DNA of 64,000 bases from positions 51,586,857 through 51,650,856 of the forward strand of contig JAKTNV010000003.1 in the NCBI GenBank assembly GCA_022747635.1, read 5' to 3'. A model generated the notes under the pieces. It made no database searches. It saw only the letters and a list, made by a program, of their open reading frames with translations, and had not been told where the DNA came from. This stretch comes from Hetaerina americana (Eukaryota; Arthropoda; Insecta; Odonata; Calopterygidae). This document shows positions 37,401-52,400 of the stretch, piece by piece; positions within the stretch are counted from its first letter, which is position 1; the number at the start of each line of letters is the position of its first letter. The position numbers and the translations under genes were made by a program.

Positions 37401-40400
37401 TTATATAGCTACTTAATAATCAATGTATTTACTAATTTTAATCTGCAATATGCATAGAAAAAGTCACCTCACCAATAAAATTAATTTTGTGAATATTCTC
37501 GGAAGATAATGTACCAAAATATGCAACAGCTGTAAACCAAATTCTAGATTAAAAGGCAAAGGTGAAGCACAATTGTTATTATTTCATCATGTGAAATATT
37601 GGTTACACAAATGTGTGAACTCTATTTTCATTATCCATCCATCAATGGCATTAACCAGATGAATTCACATTTATCCCCCAGTGCCAAAGGATTCCTCTAG
37701 GTTGAATGGGTTTGAGAGGCAGTTGATGTAGGATGTAAATGACAACCTACAATTTTCCAAATCACCTCATCCTCTTCCACTCTCCCTCTTTCTCCCTGGC
37801 CAACATCTCACTCAATAACCTCTTTCCATACCCATTTATCCTAATAAGAAACCCTCCAGCATTGAAAGAGGAATGCTGAAAAAATGACATTTGTTAAATC
37901 CCGAGAAATTATCCCTATTATTGATACATACAGCAAGAATTTTAAAAAATTGATTATATCAGCCTTCTACGATGATCATTTTAAACATTTTCAATGCTAT
38001 CAGAATGTTGTTAGGTAGCACCAAATGAATGATAACTCATTTTATGAATACAAAAAAATATTGTATTAATGACATGCATATATTCAGGCAACTTATAAAT
38101 GTTGAAGAAATCTCTCATGGAAAACAGTGAGAGAGTTTTTTTTCATTAATAAGGTTGATGCAAAGGATGAACTGACTTACAACCTTTTTTCTCAAGTAAA
38201 AATATATTTGATATTTTCTTCATGAGAGAGACCCTGAGTACCATTTTTAGATACCTGTCTTTGTGTGAATATGTACTCCCATGATTGCATTATTCCCAGA
38301 TTAAAAAATACTTCCATGCCATTCTTGCTAATGCTTTAAAATTCAAAATATATTTTTCTGATTTCATTCCCCATGCAACTAGGAGATAACATTCACATAG
38401 ATCTGTGCCTCGCAATCAAGCACTATGTAAAATCACATTAGTATAATGTAGTACCCTGATGTAAAGTTGTATTGTTATAATGTTGAAAACTATTTAGAAA
38501 GCTACACTAAGTAACATTTATGTGCTGCTCCTGGTGGAATATATGTCATGACCATGCTCATGTGGACTCAAAAATATTTATTTTACATTTAATAAACATT
38601 CAAAATTGCCTTATCCTTCTGTGTATATAGTGATGTATTTTTGTATGTTAAATACAGTTGGGGAGATTTTCCAAGTGATAAGAGAGGAAAAGTTGTTATC
38701 TTGGTGAAGACTAAGGGCAAACCCTGATAAACCCAAATTGTGACTTTTCTTGGTACAAGGGTTTTCTTAGACACTCTAGATAGCTGAGGGAAGGGCCTTA
38801 TACTCAAAATTTTCTAATAATTATAAAATGAAATCTAGTCTAACCTTCAACACTAACTTAAGTGTTCAAGATAGTTGCTTGGGCTTAGTTAGAATAAGTT
38901 GGAATGAGTAGCATTTAGAATGTAAGAACAGTTCTTTCATTTGCTGAACCTATTATTGTTACAATGAAATTGTGTTGCCCTTACGCAACTCTATGCTTTT
39001 CATCTTCGGGTAAATGATAAGGGTACAACATTTATGAGTATCATGATCCTGAAAAGCTCATCCTGTGCATTGGCACTATTGTTGGTGAGAATGTTATATG
39101 AACTCATGTTGTGCACAATTATAGGATAAAGAGTATAAAATTGATAAAAAATACAATTTTTTATGGGCATGTACAACTATACCAAATTTTTCTTATTTTT
39201 TATCACATGAGTCCTCTTGTTAGGTTTATTTGTTCTGTTACAGTTCAGTTATTTTTTGAGGTGCAGCATTAGATCATCTAAAAATTTTGGTTTCAAAAAA
39301 TATACCAATAATATTATGTATGTTTTTCAGTTTGGTTGGGAGCATTTTGTACTTACCGAATTAGACATTAAGGTTGAAATTGATCTACCAATTTCATGAT
39401 AGTCCAAATCAGACTCTTTAGGTCCTAAGAGGATGAACATAAACCTAACTGGAATGGGTACCTGTATAAAATCAACAATAACTGTTACAAATTGAGAACC
39501 AGAAATTCCTCCAGGAAATAATCAAAAAGTAATCAATTGACACCTCAATGCCAAATGAAAACTATAAAACTGCAGTATGAGAACCTCCATTTGGTTCCAG
39601 TATTATGTCATGGTTAAATTATTTATACCTCAGTAATGGTAGGCAGTAAAATTCCTTGGGCTAAGCGAACAAATGCAATTGTAGGTTGCTCAAGAAACTC
39701 AACTGAGCCAACTAATACAGTAGTAGCTTCTGCTCCAATAGGTATTCTTCTCAGAATTCTCTCCTTTTCTCTTTTCTTCAAATCTTCTGTAGATGATGTG
39801 TATGTCAGTTCTTCTTTCATGTCAACCTATTAATTTGAGTATAACTTGTTAATGATTAAGTAGATGTACAAGATACGGCTTAAATATATAATATGCACAA
39901 ATTTCCTATATAATTACTTGGATGCAAGTAATCTACAAGATATTTTCAGTAACCTTCATTGGGCATTAACAGCAGCCTATGATGTGTAAATGAAAGTGAA
40001 ACAATAAATGAAACGGGCAGTCCATCTCCATCCAATCCATCTGTGCTCCAATGCATGAAATGCCTCATGGAAAGGAGTTTTGACTGTATTCTATTATTCT
40101 ATTAATCTAAATTGATGTGAAATAGTTGCCAACACCAGACATCCCTCATTATGAAGCAATTAAATAATTAATTAAGCATTGAAAATTTTGTCAAACCATT
40201 CAATATGGAACTAGAAAAAGGAATATTATAATAATTTGAGAGATTAAATTAAACAGAAATTTTGGTTATTTTAAAAAATACTTCATTACTTTTCACATAT
40301 TAATTTTTTTGCATTTTGAAAGTATATGAAAAATGATAAGAATCTCATATCATCACTTTCTTCATGAGAAACTTAACTTTCACAGTTTGATTTGAAACTT

Positions 40401-43400
40401 TGATATACACAAGTGTATTCATGAGATCCAGTTAAACAATCAAAATAAAGAATTGCCTCTTAAAAAATATATTTATAGGTTTTTTGTAGAATGAATTGTT
40501 TTTCCAAAGTAAATTTTTGTTTCAGAATGTGACTGGTTTCAATATCATTGTCATCCTTAAAAAATGATTGAAAGGGCAAGCATATTCACTATGGGATACC
40601 TACCTACGAGGATACAATGGGTGAGGAGAGGTTAGTTATATGTGCAAATTGTTCCCAAATCAAAATGCTAATCAATTAACATCAAGTCAACATTGCACTC
40701 AATTGATTAGAAAAAATTTGTGTTGATCATTAGTATTTCTCAAGAAGATTCATAACAGTAGAAATGAAGGTATTTTTAGGCACTTACTGCTGTATGATTA
40801 TTCTCTCCTGGTTTGGGTCCTGTTTGAATGCTTGAACTTTTATTGTTTATCAAACCTTCAAAACTTGATATTGATGGAACTATTTTTGGTTTTCCTTTAT
40901 CATCAGTCAAATTCTGGAAAAAATAAAGTGACCACTTTTCATGCTGGTTGGCAAGATAAGGTTCAAAACATTGGTGAATGAAGCTCTAAAAGATAAGCAG
41001 TGACTACAAAATACCCTGAAAATCTCAGTTAATGGAAGCTCTACAGAAGAAAAATTTATCTTAACTCATTTCACATAAACAATCAGAATGTAAAATAAAA
41101 TACCTATTTTTGCCTATTAGTGCATTTACTTAAATTCACAAAGTGTGTTGAATTAGTGCACTAGTACATGCAACTGATTAGTGCACAAAAATAAGTTATG
41201 GGTGTAACACTTTAGAGTTTCTAATAAAGGAAAAATACCTAGTTTAAAAATACATCACACTTTCATATGAGATCATTCCAGTGCATAAATAAAAGAATAA
41301 ATTAGGCTTGTATCTAAACATATCTCCTTTCCAATGCAAACTTCTATCAGCTTAACTAAAGGTTTCGGGAAAGATTTTTAAAACAATAATCTACTCAAGG
41401 CATTTGTAGTCCATTTACATGGCAGCAGGGCAAATTATCCTCAGTTAAGGTTCCACTTCTTTCTTGCGCAACATCTTCTTCCACGTAGAAGAATGACTGC
41501 CACAAAAAATGTAGCGACATGCATTACCTACATGTCTTTCACTCTTGTGTAAATATGACTAGAATTGGGCAATTTACTAGCATGGGATGAGGGCTGTGCA
41601 TTTATTGAAAATGGCTCATAAAGTATCACTTTCATATTGGCAATACAGTGGGCTACTGAAGCAAACAATACTTTTAGTGCAAATATTATTATAATAATTT
41701 ATTATTAACGTTAACTTTGAACTTGGTTGGCGGTAACTTGAATAGCAAATTAAACAGTTTTTAAGTAACTACATACATGAAAGCTCAATAAAGTTTTATA
41801 CAGAGTAAACTATTGTTCTCCATTTTCACTGCAAAAATCATTTCCTTTTTAATCTTTAAAAGCCATATTCATGTACATACATATTTCAATATATTGAATA
41901 TTACAAATAAATAGCAATAAAATTATTGCTCTGGATAGTTAACATTCTTTTCATGAAAACTCCTTAAGAGCGATATACATATAAGCTGAAACAATGGGCA
42001 AAGTGGAAAAATAAATGAACATTTAATATATTTGCAAATCACTTACTAGTACACATATTTTAATCTGTAAGTTAAATATATACATTCTCTCCTCTATCAC
42101 TGTCTTCAATATCCCATTGCCAATCAAAACACTGGATCCATAATTCCTGCCTCTTTTTGATTTCTCCCATCAATCCTCTTTCCTTCCACAGCATACTTAG
42201 CACTTCTTTGCTTGTTTTTCTTTCAGTTCATTTCACCTTTTCCTTCCTCCTTCTCTCCTACATTTCAAAAGCCTCCAATCTATGTCTATTATCCTGCTTC
42301 AATGACCATGCCTCCACCCCGTACATAACTACACTCTATATCAAAGTTTTGATGAGCCTTTTCTTGACATCCTAACTCAAAGTCCTACATTGTTGTGAAA
42401 GCTTCTTTGCCTAATGAAATTCTTCTCCTTATGTATCTACTACTGTGACTATTTGGGTCCAAAACATTCCAAGATAGGTAAAATGTTTCACCTGCTCTGG
42501 TTTTTGCTATCCTATTTTAAAATTTAGCTTATATTTCCTCTTTGTAGAACTGCATAACCTTCGTATAACTGACAGCACGTATTATTCGTAACTGGAAAAT
42601 CTTTAATTTCAGTTCAGATTTCTTAAACTATGAGTCTTAACTTGATTGGTTTCACAAAGACAGGTTTTGACTGTCTTAAAGATGCAGACTTGCTACATTT
42701 TCTCCCCACCCAGAATGCTCTCAGTCTATCAAACTAATGTGTTGCTCAATAAAACTAAGAATTTTGTTTAAATTAGATGAGCAATTCCGGTATAATAATT
42801 CTTGATAGTGCACGGTTGTTTTTTTGCATGAAGTACACATTGAAGTAATATATCCAGTGCAGCAATTTATTAATGACTTATTTATTATATTTTTTAAATT
42901 TTCATTTGAATAAACACATGATTCATAGCATATTAAATTTTTTTGCAATATGACTTGTTTCTAAATAAAAATTTAATAAGACTCCACTAGTTGTAATGCT
43001 ATTTTTATTAATTTTAACTCATGCCCACATCTTAAAAGTAATAACATGTTTTCAGATGTGATGTAATTTGTATGTAAATACTGCTCAAGGAACCCTGAAT
43101 TTGTACCATATCAATATGGAGAGTTCAAATCATGTATAGAAATATGTATACTGATTATATAGTCTTATTCTTTAGTAACATTCAAAATGTTTTCTTCAAT
43201 ATACAGATTTGAAATTAAAATTGTTTTATATTCTGGACAGGTCTACATATAAGCCAATGAAAATTTAAGTTCCTGAGTAATGTAAAATCTTATTACTCAC
43301 AGTAATTATGAGCCAACTTTTATCACATTTTTCCCATTTTTCATTTATAACTTCGTTTAACAAGTTTTAAGCGGGGTGAGAGATAAACATAAGTTTTATG

Positions 43401-46400
43401 CTTAAATTGATTCGTTGAATGCCTACTGATAGGATATAAATGGGAAATGTAACTCAATTGTCAATGGTCATCAGAACAGTTAACTACTAACCAGTAGCCC
43501 TGCAATTCTGAACTGTATGAAATATTATACTTTTTTCTGGGAGCTGTTTTTTTTCATCATTCAAATAACACCACGGCTATTGGCTGACTACAATTATATG
43601 TTATTACACTTAAATATTGATAAATATTACTTTGAGAAGTTCAAAAAATATATAAACATTAAAAATGAAGTGGAAGGTGAAAAATTTGCTAGAAGTATGC
43701 AAAATATAAGAAACCTTTCCAAATGAGAAGCCGAAGGTTTTTCACATTTTTCTGAGTTAAGCCTTAATCTACATTTATTATGTTTGATTGCTCAACAAAT
43801 TATGCTTTTTTTAGTAACTACTTTATCACCATTCTGTGAGATATTTTGCCTTAATAGAAGATGAAATTAAACTTAAAAAATATGATTCCCTCACACCTCA
43901 ATTTCACACAAACCTTGATTTCACAGTTTTTCACTGTCCTTTAAAAAACATAAAGTTTAGGTTTTGCTGTATTACATTTTATACCTCTCAGGAGAATTAT
44001 CTCAAAGCTGTCATATGTAATTTTCAAGTCACAATACAAATTCTATAGAAATTTTACATGTGAGACCATTGTGATAAAGCAATCCTTACCTGTAAACTGG
44101 CATAGCTTGAAAATGTACGCCTCATCCCAAAATGGAATTTATCATGTTCATTGACATGACGATGGCGAAGCAATAAAGCACGCATAACAGTGGCTTTATC
44201 ATCTCCATGAATTTGTTCCTCAACAACCATTTGTTCAACAACTCTGTAGGCCACACCTGGTAGGTCTTTCTCTTCCAAGTCAAGTAGGATAATACCTACA
44301 TTAATGAATTTTCAAAAGTTATAACGGGCTAGTTTAGCCAAGAATCATTTCCTATACAAGCAGCCCAGTTATCCAAATGATTGATTATTCAATACTGAAT
44401 TATAAAAAAATATTAAAATAAGTAATTTATATTCAAAATTAAAAAGAAAGATAAATCACACTATGGCAGTTTTTAAAGTAGCAGATCTTAAAAATGAAAT
44501 AATAACTGGCATTATTTTTCAATTGAACAGATAAGGTTTTGTGCAATAATTAGTGATTGCTCAGTAGAAAATATGATAAAAAGTAGATCTGATAGACTAA
44601 CCCGTCTCAAGACATCTTCGTAAGTTAAGAAGAGAATGAAAACTTAAAGAAGCAACATGGGGACGACCCCATCTATCTGACCCCTCTTCCACATTTTCTT
44701 CATATTTGATCCACCTGGCAGTCTCTTTCCATTCTCTTTCCTCACCCACTCCCAGAAGTTCATCCAGTTGTACGAATACCTGAAAAAAAGTAAATTTAAG
44801 TCATTTCAGTACATTTCAAAACGATATTTCACAATCCTATAAAGCATTGGAAAATATGACATATACCTATCAGCAAGATCAATATTTTGCCCAACATAGA
44901 AAAATTGCACCAGGAGATAAAATAGTCCTTAAGTAGAAACATTAACAGGTCAGAAATTGTTTCACCAGCCCTATCACCTTACATTTTAAGGTGATCAGCC
45001 ATTTTGATACCTTAGCATTGATAATGTTTATCCAAATGCTGCTTAAATCCATTAATTGTATATTTTTCCACTCATGTGTTCTACTTTTGGGCTTTTGGGC
45101 TAATGGTATCTTTTTCTTCCTTTAGCTAAATTCTCAGTTCCACATTTTCACTAAAAATATAGCAAGAAATTTATTTTATTGAGAACAATTTCATTGAAAT
45201 TTAAATGGGTCCCAAGTTCATGAAATAATAATTCCTGCCTATATTCCTCCGTATCTGGATACATTTTCTTGCATCTTGAGATAAGGGAGTAAAATAGTAT
45301 TTCTCAGCAAGGTGAATTATAGTTACCTACTGAAGATAATAATGTTTTTGTTTCTTCGAGAGACTATTTTAATTTGAACTAAGGTAATTCTCATTAAATA
45401 TCAAATTTGAAGACTGAAACATTTTATCGTACCAATAAAGTGTTTTACTACAGAAGAAATAATTGAGGAGGAAAAGAAAGTTCTCCCACTATGAACATAT
45501 TCCAAAATATTATTTCTTAGTTTCTAAAATAACTATTTATCTTTGTACCTCATGAGGACTGTGATCATACTTCTTGCTGGTGGATGCTAATGGTATACTT
45601 TGAATTGGCTGTACACCATCTTTGCGACCAATATGGATGAAGGAAGCTGTTGAAGATTTTGACTGAATTTTATGTCGTCTAAGACCTCTGGCATCATCAA
45701 ATCTGTGACCTAGAGAAATTATGTTGAGAATGAGAACAATTTTAGCAGAGCCATAAAAATAGTACATAAAAATGTAGTTTTTGGGGTTTTTCCAACACAG
45801 TTGATAAGTTTTCTCAACTAATTTTCCTCAATTCTTACTTGCTAGATCATCCAAATCAAGCTGCTGGAGAGTTGTAGCTTCATCTTCAGCTTCATCATCC
45901 TGTAATTCTGGTGGTAAAGGAGGACCAATACGTGCAGGTTCTGCAGGTAAACCACCGATTGAAACACCACTGGCATTGCTACCTCGAAACATCCGCCATT
46001 GGGGGTCTTCTTGTAAGCTATACTTTCTGAACCGGTTGTAGTGACCATGGTGGTGATGACGACTGAAATTATACAACATTGTCTTACTTTTTGTATACTC
46101 TGCCTTAAATTCATAAGAGCATGCCTTTAAATATTTAGTGCATAGGTATACTTATTCTTTTCACTCTTTCCTTTATTGAAGCATATTAGATACTGCATAT
46201 ACAGGATGTTTTGCATTGTATTTGCCTCTTGTTTAAATACTATTGACAATTATTTAATCTGCAGAGATTCAATAGGAGTAGTTCATATCATCAGGGATGA
46301 TGAGAAGGGGAAAAGCTTGTTTGTGTTATGCTTTGAAAATTCTAAAAGAAAAAGATAAAATGGAGAGACAGAACACCATTTGGAAATTTGTACTTAAATC

Positions 46401-49400
46401 AGGAGCTGTGTGTTGGAATTGGTGAAAAGAGGAGGGGTTGGTTTGAAATTGTGAGGGGAGTGAGTCAGGGGTGCTGTCTCTCCCTCACTGTCTTCAACTT
46501 TTATGTGGAAGATATGGACGGAACATGCTGGAGAGAAGATAGGTGTGTCATTTGTAGGAAGAAGGATTGTGCGTATCAGATTTGATGATGACATGATCCT
46601 TTTTGTTGAGGAAGAAAAACAATTAAATGGGGTGTCCATCTGCATGAAAGAGGATTATGCTCCTTATTCTTCCATACTCCTCTTTCATGTCTGATCAACA
46701 TGAAAGAGGAGTACAGATGGCTTGACGATAAAAAGGAGCAAGACCTGATTAAATAGATATTGCAATGGAAGGAAGAAGGCTGGTACAGCGGGAGAGGTAC
46801 AAGTATCTAGGCATGGAGTTAATGAAAAACTTAGAGGAGTGAAAAGGAAATAAAAATCATGGAAGTGGTGGCAAAGGAAACTTTCAACAGGAAAATAAAG
46901 GTGATATTTAGCAAAAGAAATATTGGGCAGAGAAAAAGACCAGTCATGTGCTTTGTATGGAATGTTATTTAACTGACTGTGAAATATGGACTGCATTGAA
47001 AAGGAACCATGAAAGGCTGGAGGCATTGGAGATGTGGGCGTGGAAAAGAATAGCAAGTATAAAATGAACAGACCAGGTGAGGGATGAAGAAGTGATGAGG
47101 AGAGCAGGAGAAGAAAGATGATTGGTGGAAATCATCAAACATAGGAAAAGAAACTGGCTTAGACATATGCTTAGAAGGGACTACCATTTGAATTAAGTGC
47201 TAAAAGGCATGGTGGAAGGGTCGGAGAAGGTCAAAATGATGGACGATGTGAGAGAGGGTGATGGATATGAGAAAATGAAGAGGAGGATACAGTAAAGGAT
47301 TAAATGGCAGGGAAGTGGCCTCCACAGGCCTAACAACCACAGCAGATTACTGTTGTTAGTGAATGTAATCCGAGTAGTTAACGGGATTAATATTTTGAAA
47401 GAGTATGAACTAAAACAATAATGGTCTTATGATAAAAATACAAAGGGGGTATGTATATTGAATGAGAGGTTGTGTACATTTTTGGAATTCATTGAAGTAT
47501 TAATTTTATATGATAACTTCAATGGTCAGGCTATATTTATGCATAGAAGAATCAATCTTATAACATATTATATTATAGATTTTAAAATATAAGACTTAAA
47601 AGAAATAAAATAATTGAAATAAAATGAAATAATTGACTTTGTAATTCCACACACTTTATTTAAAAAACACAACCCAAATTTCAACGTTTTTCCTCCCAGC
47701 TACATTGCAACCTTTTAACCCCTCCACCCACCCTTACCCTTCCTCTCTGACCAACCCAACTCCCTTGATCAGACAGTATATATACCAAGTTTGCTTCTAT
47801 GAGGACCACCTAATGATGATGTTCAACGTCTAAACCTGGGTCGTGTTTTTTAAATAAAGTGTGTGGAATTACAAAGTCAACTCTTTCATTTCATTTCAAT
47901 ATGTTATGCAAATTCCATAAATTTATGCTAGAGACAACAAATTAAAAAAAATAAAATCATGATATTGTTTGATGTTCTCCATTTAGTGTAAATGCTCAAA
48001 TGTTGTAACTGCTATAAAAAGAAAGAAACAAAGTGACTATTATAAAAATAGATTGAACAATGACAAAATCCTAAGGATACTTGAAAGGCACTAAATGAAA
48101 CCTTTAACAAGAATGGTAAAAAATCTACAAATATATATAGTTTAAAACTGAGTCATTATTAATACTAATGCTAACCTACCTACTTTTAATTTGTGAATAT
48201 TTTAACTGGTATTTCACCAGCATACTGGAGGATCTTGCAAAGAATATAAATATAATTTTACCAAAGATTGAGCAACAATGAAAATATCAACACACTACCT
48301 GCAATATTCAACTCCCCATTTAGCACAGATAGATAGATAGATAGTTTTATTCACCATAGAACAATACATAATTGTATGGGCTTCGTCAAAAATTCAATTA
48401 CATCAATTGTATACAGGTTCTTAGGAATAATAATGTACATGACATATATGAGTATTAAGGATTTAAAAAAGTTGAATTTCCTACATTGGCTCTTTCTGTG
48501 TACTCTTGGACGCTATAAAAAACATTATTTAAAAAGAAATGTTTTAACATTTTTTTGAATTTATTTTCTTGGGGGAGTATTCGTTTTAACTCTTCAGGAA
48601 GCCGATTAAACAGTAGTCTTCCTGAAACTTCTGGGGTTTTTTTTAGTACTGCTACTCTGCAATGGCCATTATGAAGATTTTATTAAGACAGCTATTGAAT
48701 GCATCATTTTCTGCTCATATGTATTTTCCAGGACATTAAAATTGGCCTATATTTCCCCAATGCATTAATATAGAGATAAATCAAACCCAATTAAATATTT
48801 TTATTGATACAATTCATATGCAATATCACTCAGTTCCTAGCAGAGGAAGAATTCTGAGATGCATAGGAGATTACATTAGCTCTTTTCCATCTTGATGATA
48901 TTAACTGAGTTACTCTTCTCTAGCATGAAACCTTAGTCTAGCAGTATTTGGCTAAGTATTTCAATAAAAAGTTTAACATGGAAAAATTATCTTAATTTAA
49001 AGTATACAGTAATTTCAAACCTATGCTTTCTTCTGGGCTTCCGAGCTTCTCCTTCTATTGGTACAGCACCAGCAACCTTTTCAGATCCACCACGTACTCT
49101 TTCAGCTGGTGAAATTATGGAGGAATTTTCTCCTGAATCTCCCTCAGCCCCTTCAGCAGGTGTTTCTCCTAGTATCAAATTGAGTTTCCACATTAGTTTC
49201 CACATTTACAGGTTTGTCATAACTCTAGTACAGGGTCCATCTCAAAAATAAGTAGTCTCTTTCTTGTCATCTTTCCTAACTCAAAAGGCATTATCCACAA
49301 AATGCCTATCCCTCAGGAACAGACAGTGAACAGTAAGTTTTACGTGCAAGTCCTCAAAAGACTGCAGAAAAGAGTACAATGGATCAGGAATGAGATATTT

Positions 49401-52400
49401 GCCAACTGGATCCTGCACAACAAAAGCGTGCTGTCCCACACTGCCTTCCTCATGATGGAGTACCTGGCCAAGCAAATAGTGGCAATGCTACCCCAGGCAC
49501 ACTACCCTGATGTGGCACTGATGAACTTCTTTTTGGTTCAAAGAATAAAAAAGTGCTTGAAGGGCAACCATGTGGAAATGCTGAATAATGCCAAAGAGGC
49601 CAAGATGAGGTGCCTAACCAAGGCTCCTATCGATGCCTTCCAGGAAGTGTACCATGACTGGCGGAGGTACTGGCATCGGTGTGTCAATGCACAAGGGTAC
49701 TATTTTGAAGAATTTTAGAAATTTACACTTTGATCTGCAATACATATTTGTCCCAGATTTATTCTACTTATTTTTGGGACAGACCATGTAAATTTATCTG
49801 ATATTGCTTAGCTGTTAAAAATGTGGATGAGAATTTTTCTTCCCTTTCATTCTCATGCCTGATGGGGTTAGTTAAAGGAAATTGCATGTGAGCACACTTA
49901 AGGGAGTAAGATGAACATCAGGACAAACTAATATCTGAGAGATTAAATTGGCACTATTGTTTACAAATAGCTATAAAAAGTTATAGCCACTGTGTATACT
50001 TGTAGATATAAAAAGTAGATCTAAAATTTTACCAAGACACTATTCATTTTATGATTTATTTGTGATATATTCATATTATACATAAATACTTCATGTAGTC
50101 CCATTTGAGTAAGTGTTACATCAACACTGATGGCTATTGGCGAACATTAAGTTATTTACATTTTATTTTTCAGCAATTTTAAACTGACCCCTTTTTGTGA
50201 AATGGTTTCCAATCAGTTCAATTGAATTAAAACTAAAACCTATGTATGCTACGCTATGGCAACCTTATAATTGATCATTCTTTAATACCAGAGAATGGAA
50301 TTGGCTGCATATATCTGTGATATTGTTTGATGTGACAGAAATATGAATAATGCTTAATGCTATGAATAAATTTTTATATAAATACTGTTTCTATTTCCCA
50401 AGGACTGAAAACTCAATATCAATACCATTAGTAGTATAATATAGCTTAGTAGTCTAGACGAGCAGCAAAACCTTGCCTGTCCACTGACTCACTTTGCCAA
50501 TCATGCCACTCATTTTTAGCAAATTGTAAACAACATGCATTAAATTCATAATGTGGTTGATCCTTAGGTATTATTTCTTTGATTAACTTATCTACTGGAT
50601 ACCTAAAAGCGAAGGTGCTAAAGAACATATTAAGGATTCCCTTGAAGTCTTCTTGAATTGTAGAGAATGAGTTTGCTCGAGTGCATACAGGAGTTCAAAT
50701 AGTTTTGCTAAGCATACTAGATTACCAACAACTTTTTGCCATTGAGATGTCTTTATAAACTATTTATATAGAGTCAGTGGTACAGCTAGGAGGTCAGATT
50801 CTCTCCCTCTTATAAGATTTGGAGCCCCCCTGAAGAACTAATTGGTATTACAAATTTAAAAGGTGAGAAGTAATAATAAGAAAGGACAACTCTGAAAATT
50901 AAGGATTAATTAATGCTGCTTAGTTGCAGAAATAAATTACTTTTCAGACATGTGCAATTAAGTGCATTCAAATAGTAATCTTCCGCGGCTTGGGGCCCTT
51001 CACATTTTCATATCTTATGCCTCCTAGTCATGCTGCTGATTTTGATTCCTTGAAATTTGTTTCCTAACCTGCAGTCTATTTTCATGATTTCATTTTAACT
51101 ATCAGTTAAGTTGTAAATTCTATTAAAATATTGTACCTTGTCTGAAAACATTTCATAGGAATCAATTTAAGGAAAGTATATTATATTTCAATTTTTTCAG
51201 TGAAATGATTAAAAAATAAAAATTTAATTACAAAATATATCTTTGTTGCAAAATCTCACCTATAACAAACTGAACTCTTCTTGCAAAATCAGGGGGTGAA
51301 GTCCCAAATACAGGACTCTCACTTAAGCTGCGACCATAAACAGCTGGAGCACCTCGATGCTTTCTTGCGTTTTCATTCCAATCACCTTTTGGTGGAGGGG
51401 GACTGGGAGACAAACATATCCTATGAATATAAATAAAAATGATCAATGATAAAGAACTGAAAAATGCCAAATTAAATTGCAGACAATCAGTGGAAAATCA
51501 CAAAATATGTGAATGACATTACATTAAAAAATCAAAGATTTTAAAAGTATGAAATGAAAGCTATAAATACAATATGGGAATTAATGTGCAAAGTTAAATC
51601 ATTACAAAATGAAGCTTTTGAGGGTGCAATATTTTATACTTTTAAATAATAAATTGCAATTACTTGAATTACTGTACTAGATGCTGAATAATAAAATGAT
51701 CTTGGAACTTTAAATGGTTTTATAAAAAACTGAGATCTGGAAGATACCATGTGAACCACAATTAAGCAATGGAAATCACTATTATCTAAGAACTAATTCC
51801 AATAAAAGTACATTAGGTTCAAATATTGGCCCAAAATAAAATAAAAACAAAAGTTTTCAACCTCAAAATATTTAGCTCTTAAAAAACCATTCTCCTGTAA
51901 CTTACAAAGAAACACTCCTGCAGAGTAAATATAAAAAGAATTGAGTTATTAAGATGCATGCAACTATAAAATATCTGTAGGAAATTGAAATTAAGTGAGA
52001 ACAATTAGTATTGCCCGTATTTAATCGCTGGCATTATTTTATTTTAATTGATTAGTTTTTGACCAAGAATGTAGAATTCAAACTACTTACCTTTCGTATA
52101 AATATTTTAGCAAACTACACAACTTTAGAGCTATGAGGCATATGACATCAGTTTATTGCCTGATTATTTTCTTAATGAAATTCAAAATGTTTATCACTAG
52201 GTTATTGCTGCATTGGTTAGAATTATGGAAAGGATTGCAAAGTTGGTTAATGTTTGGTAATACCCTCAGTATGGACATGCACTGGAATAATTAGATGAAA
52301 GGATACAAGTGCTTTCTCTGCTTGATGAAGATACAGCTTTTATTTGTGTGCAATAAAACCCAAAAATGGGAGGAAGTGACATGATCTATAAATCTACTAC

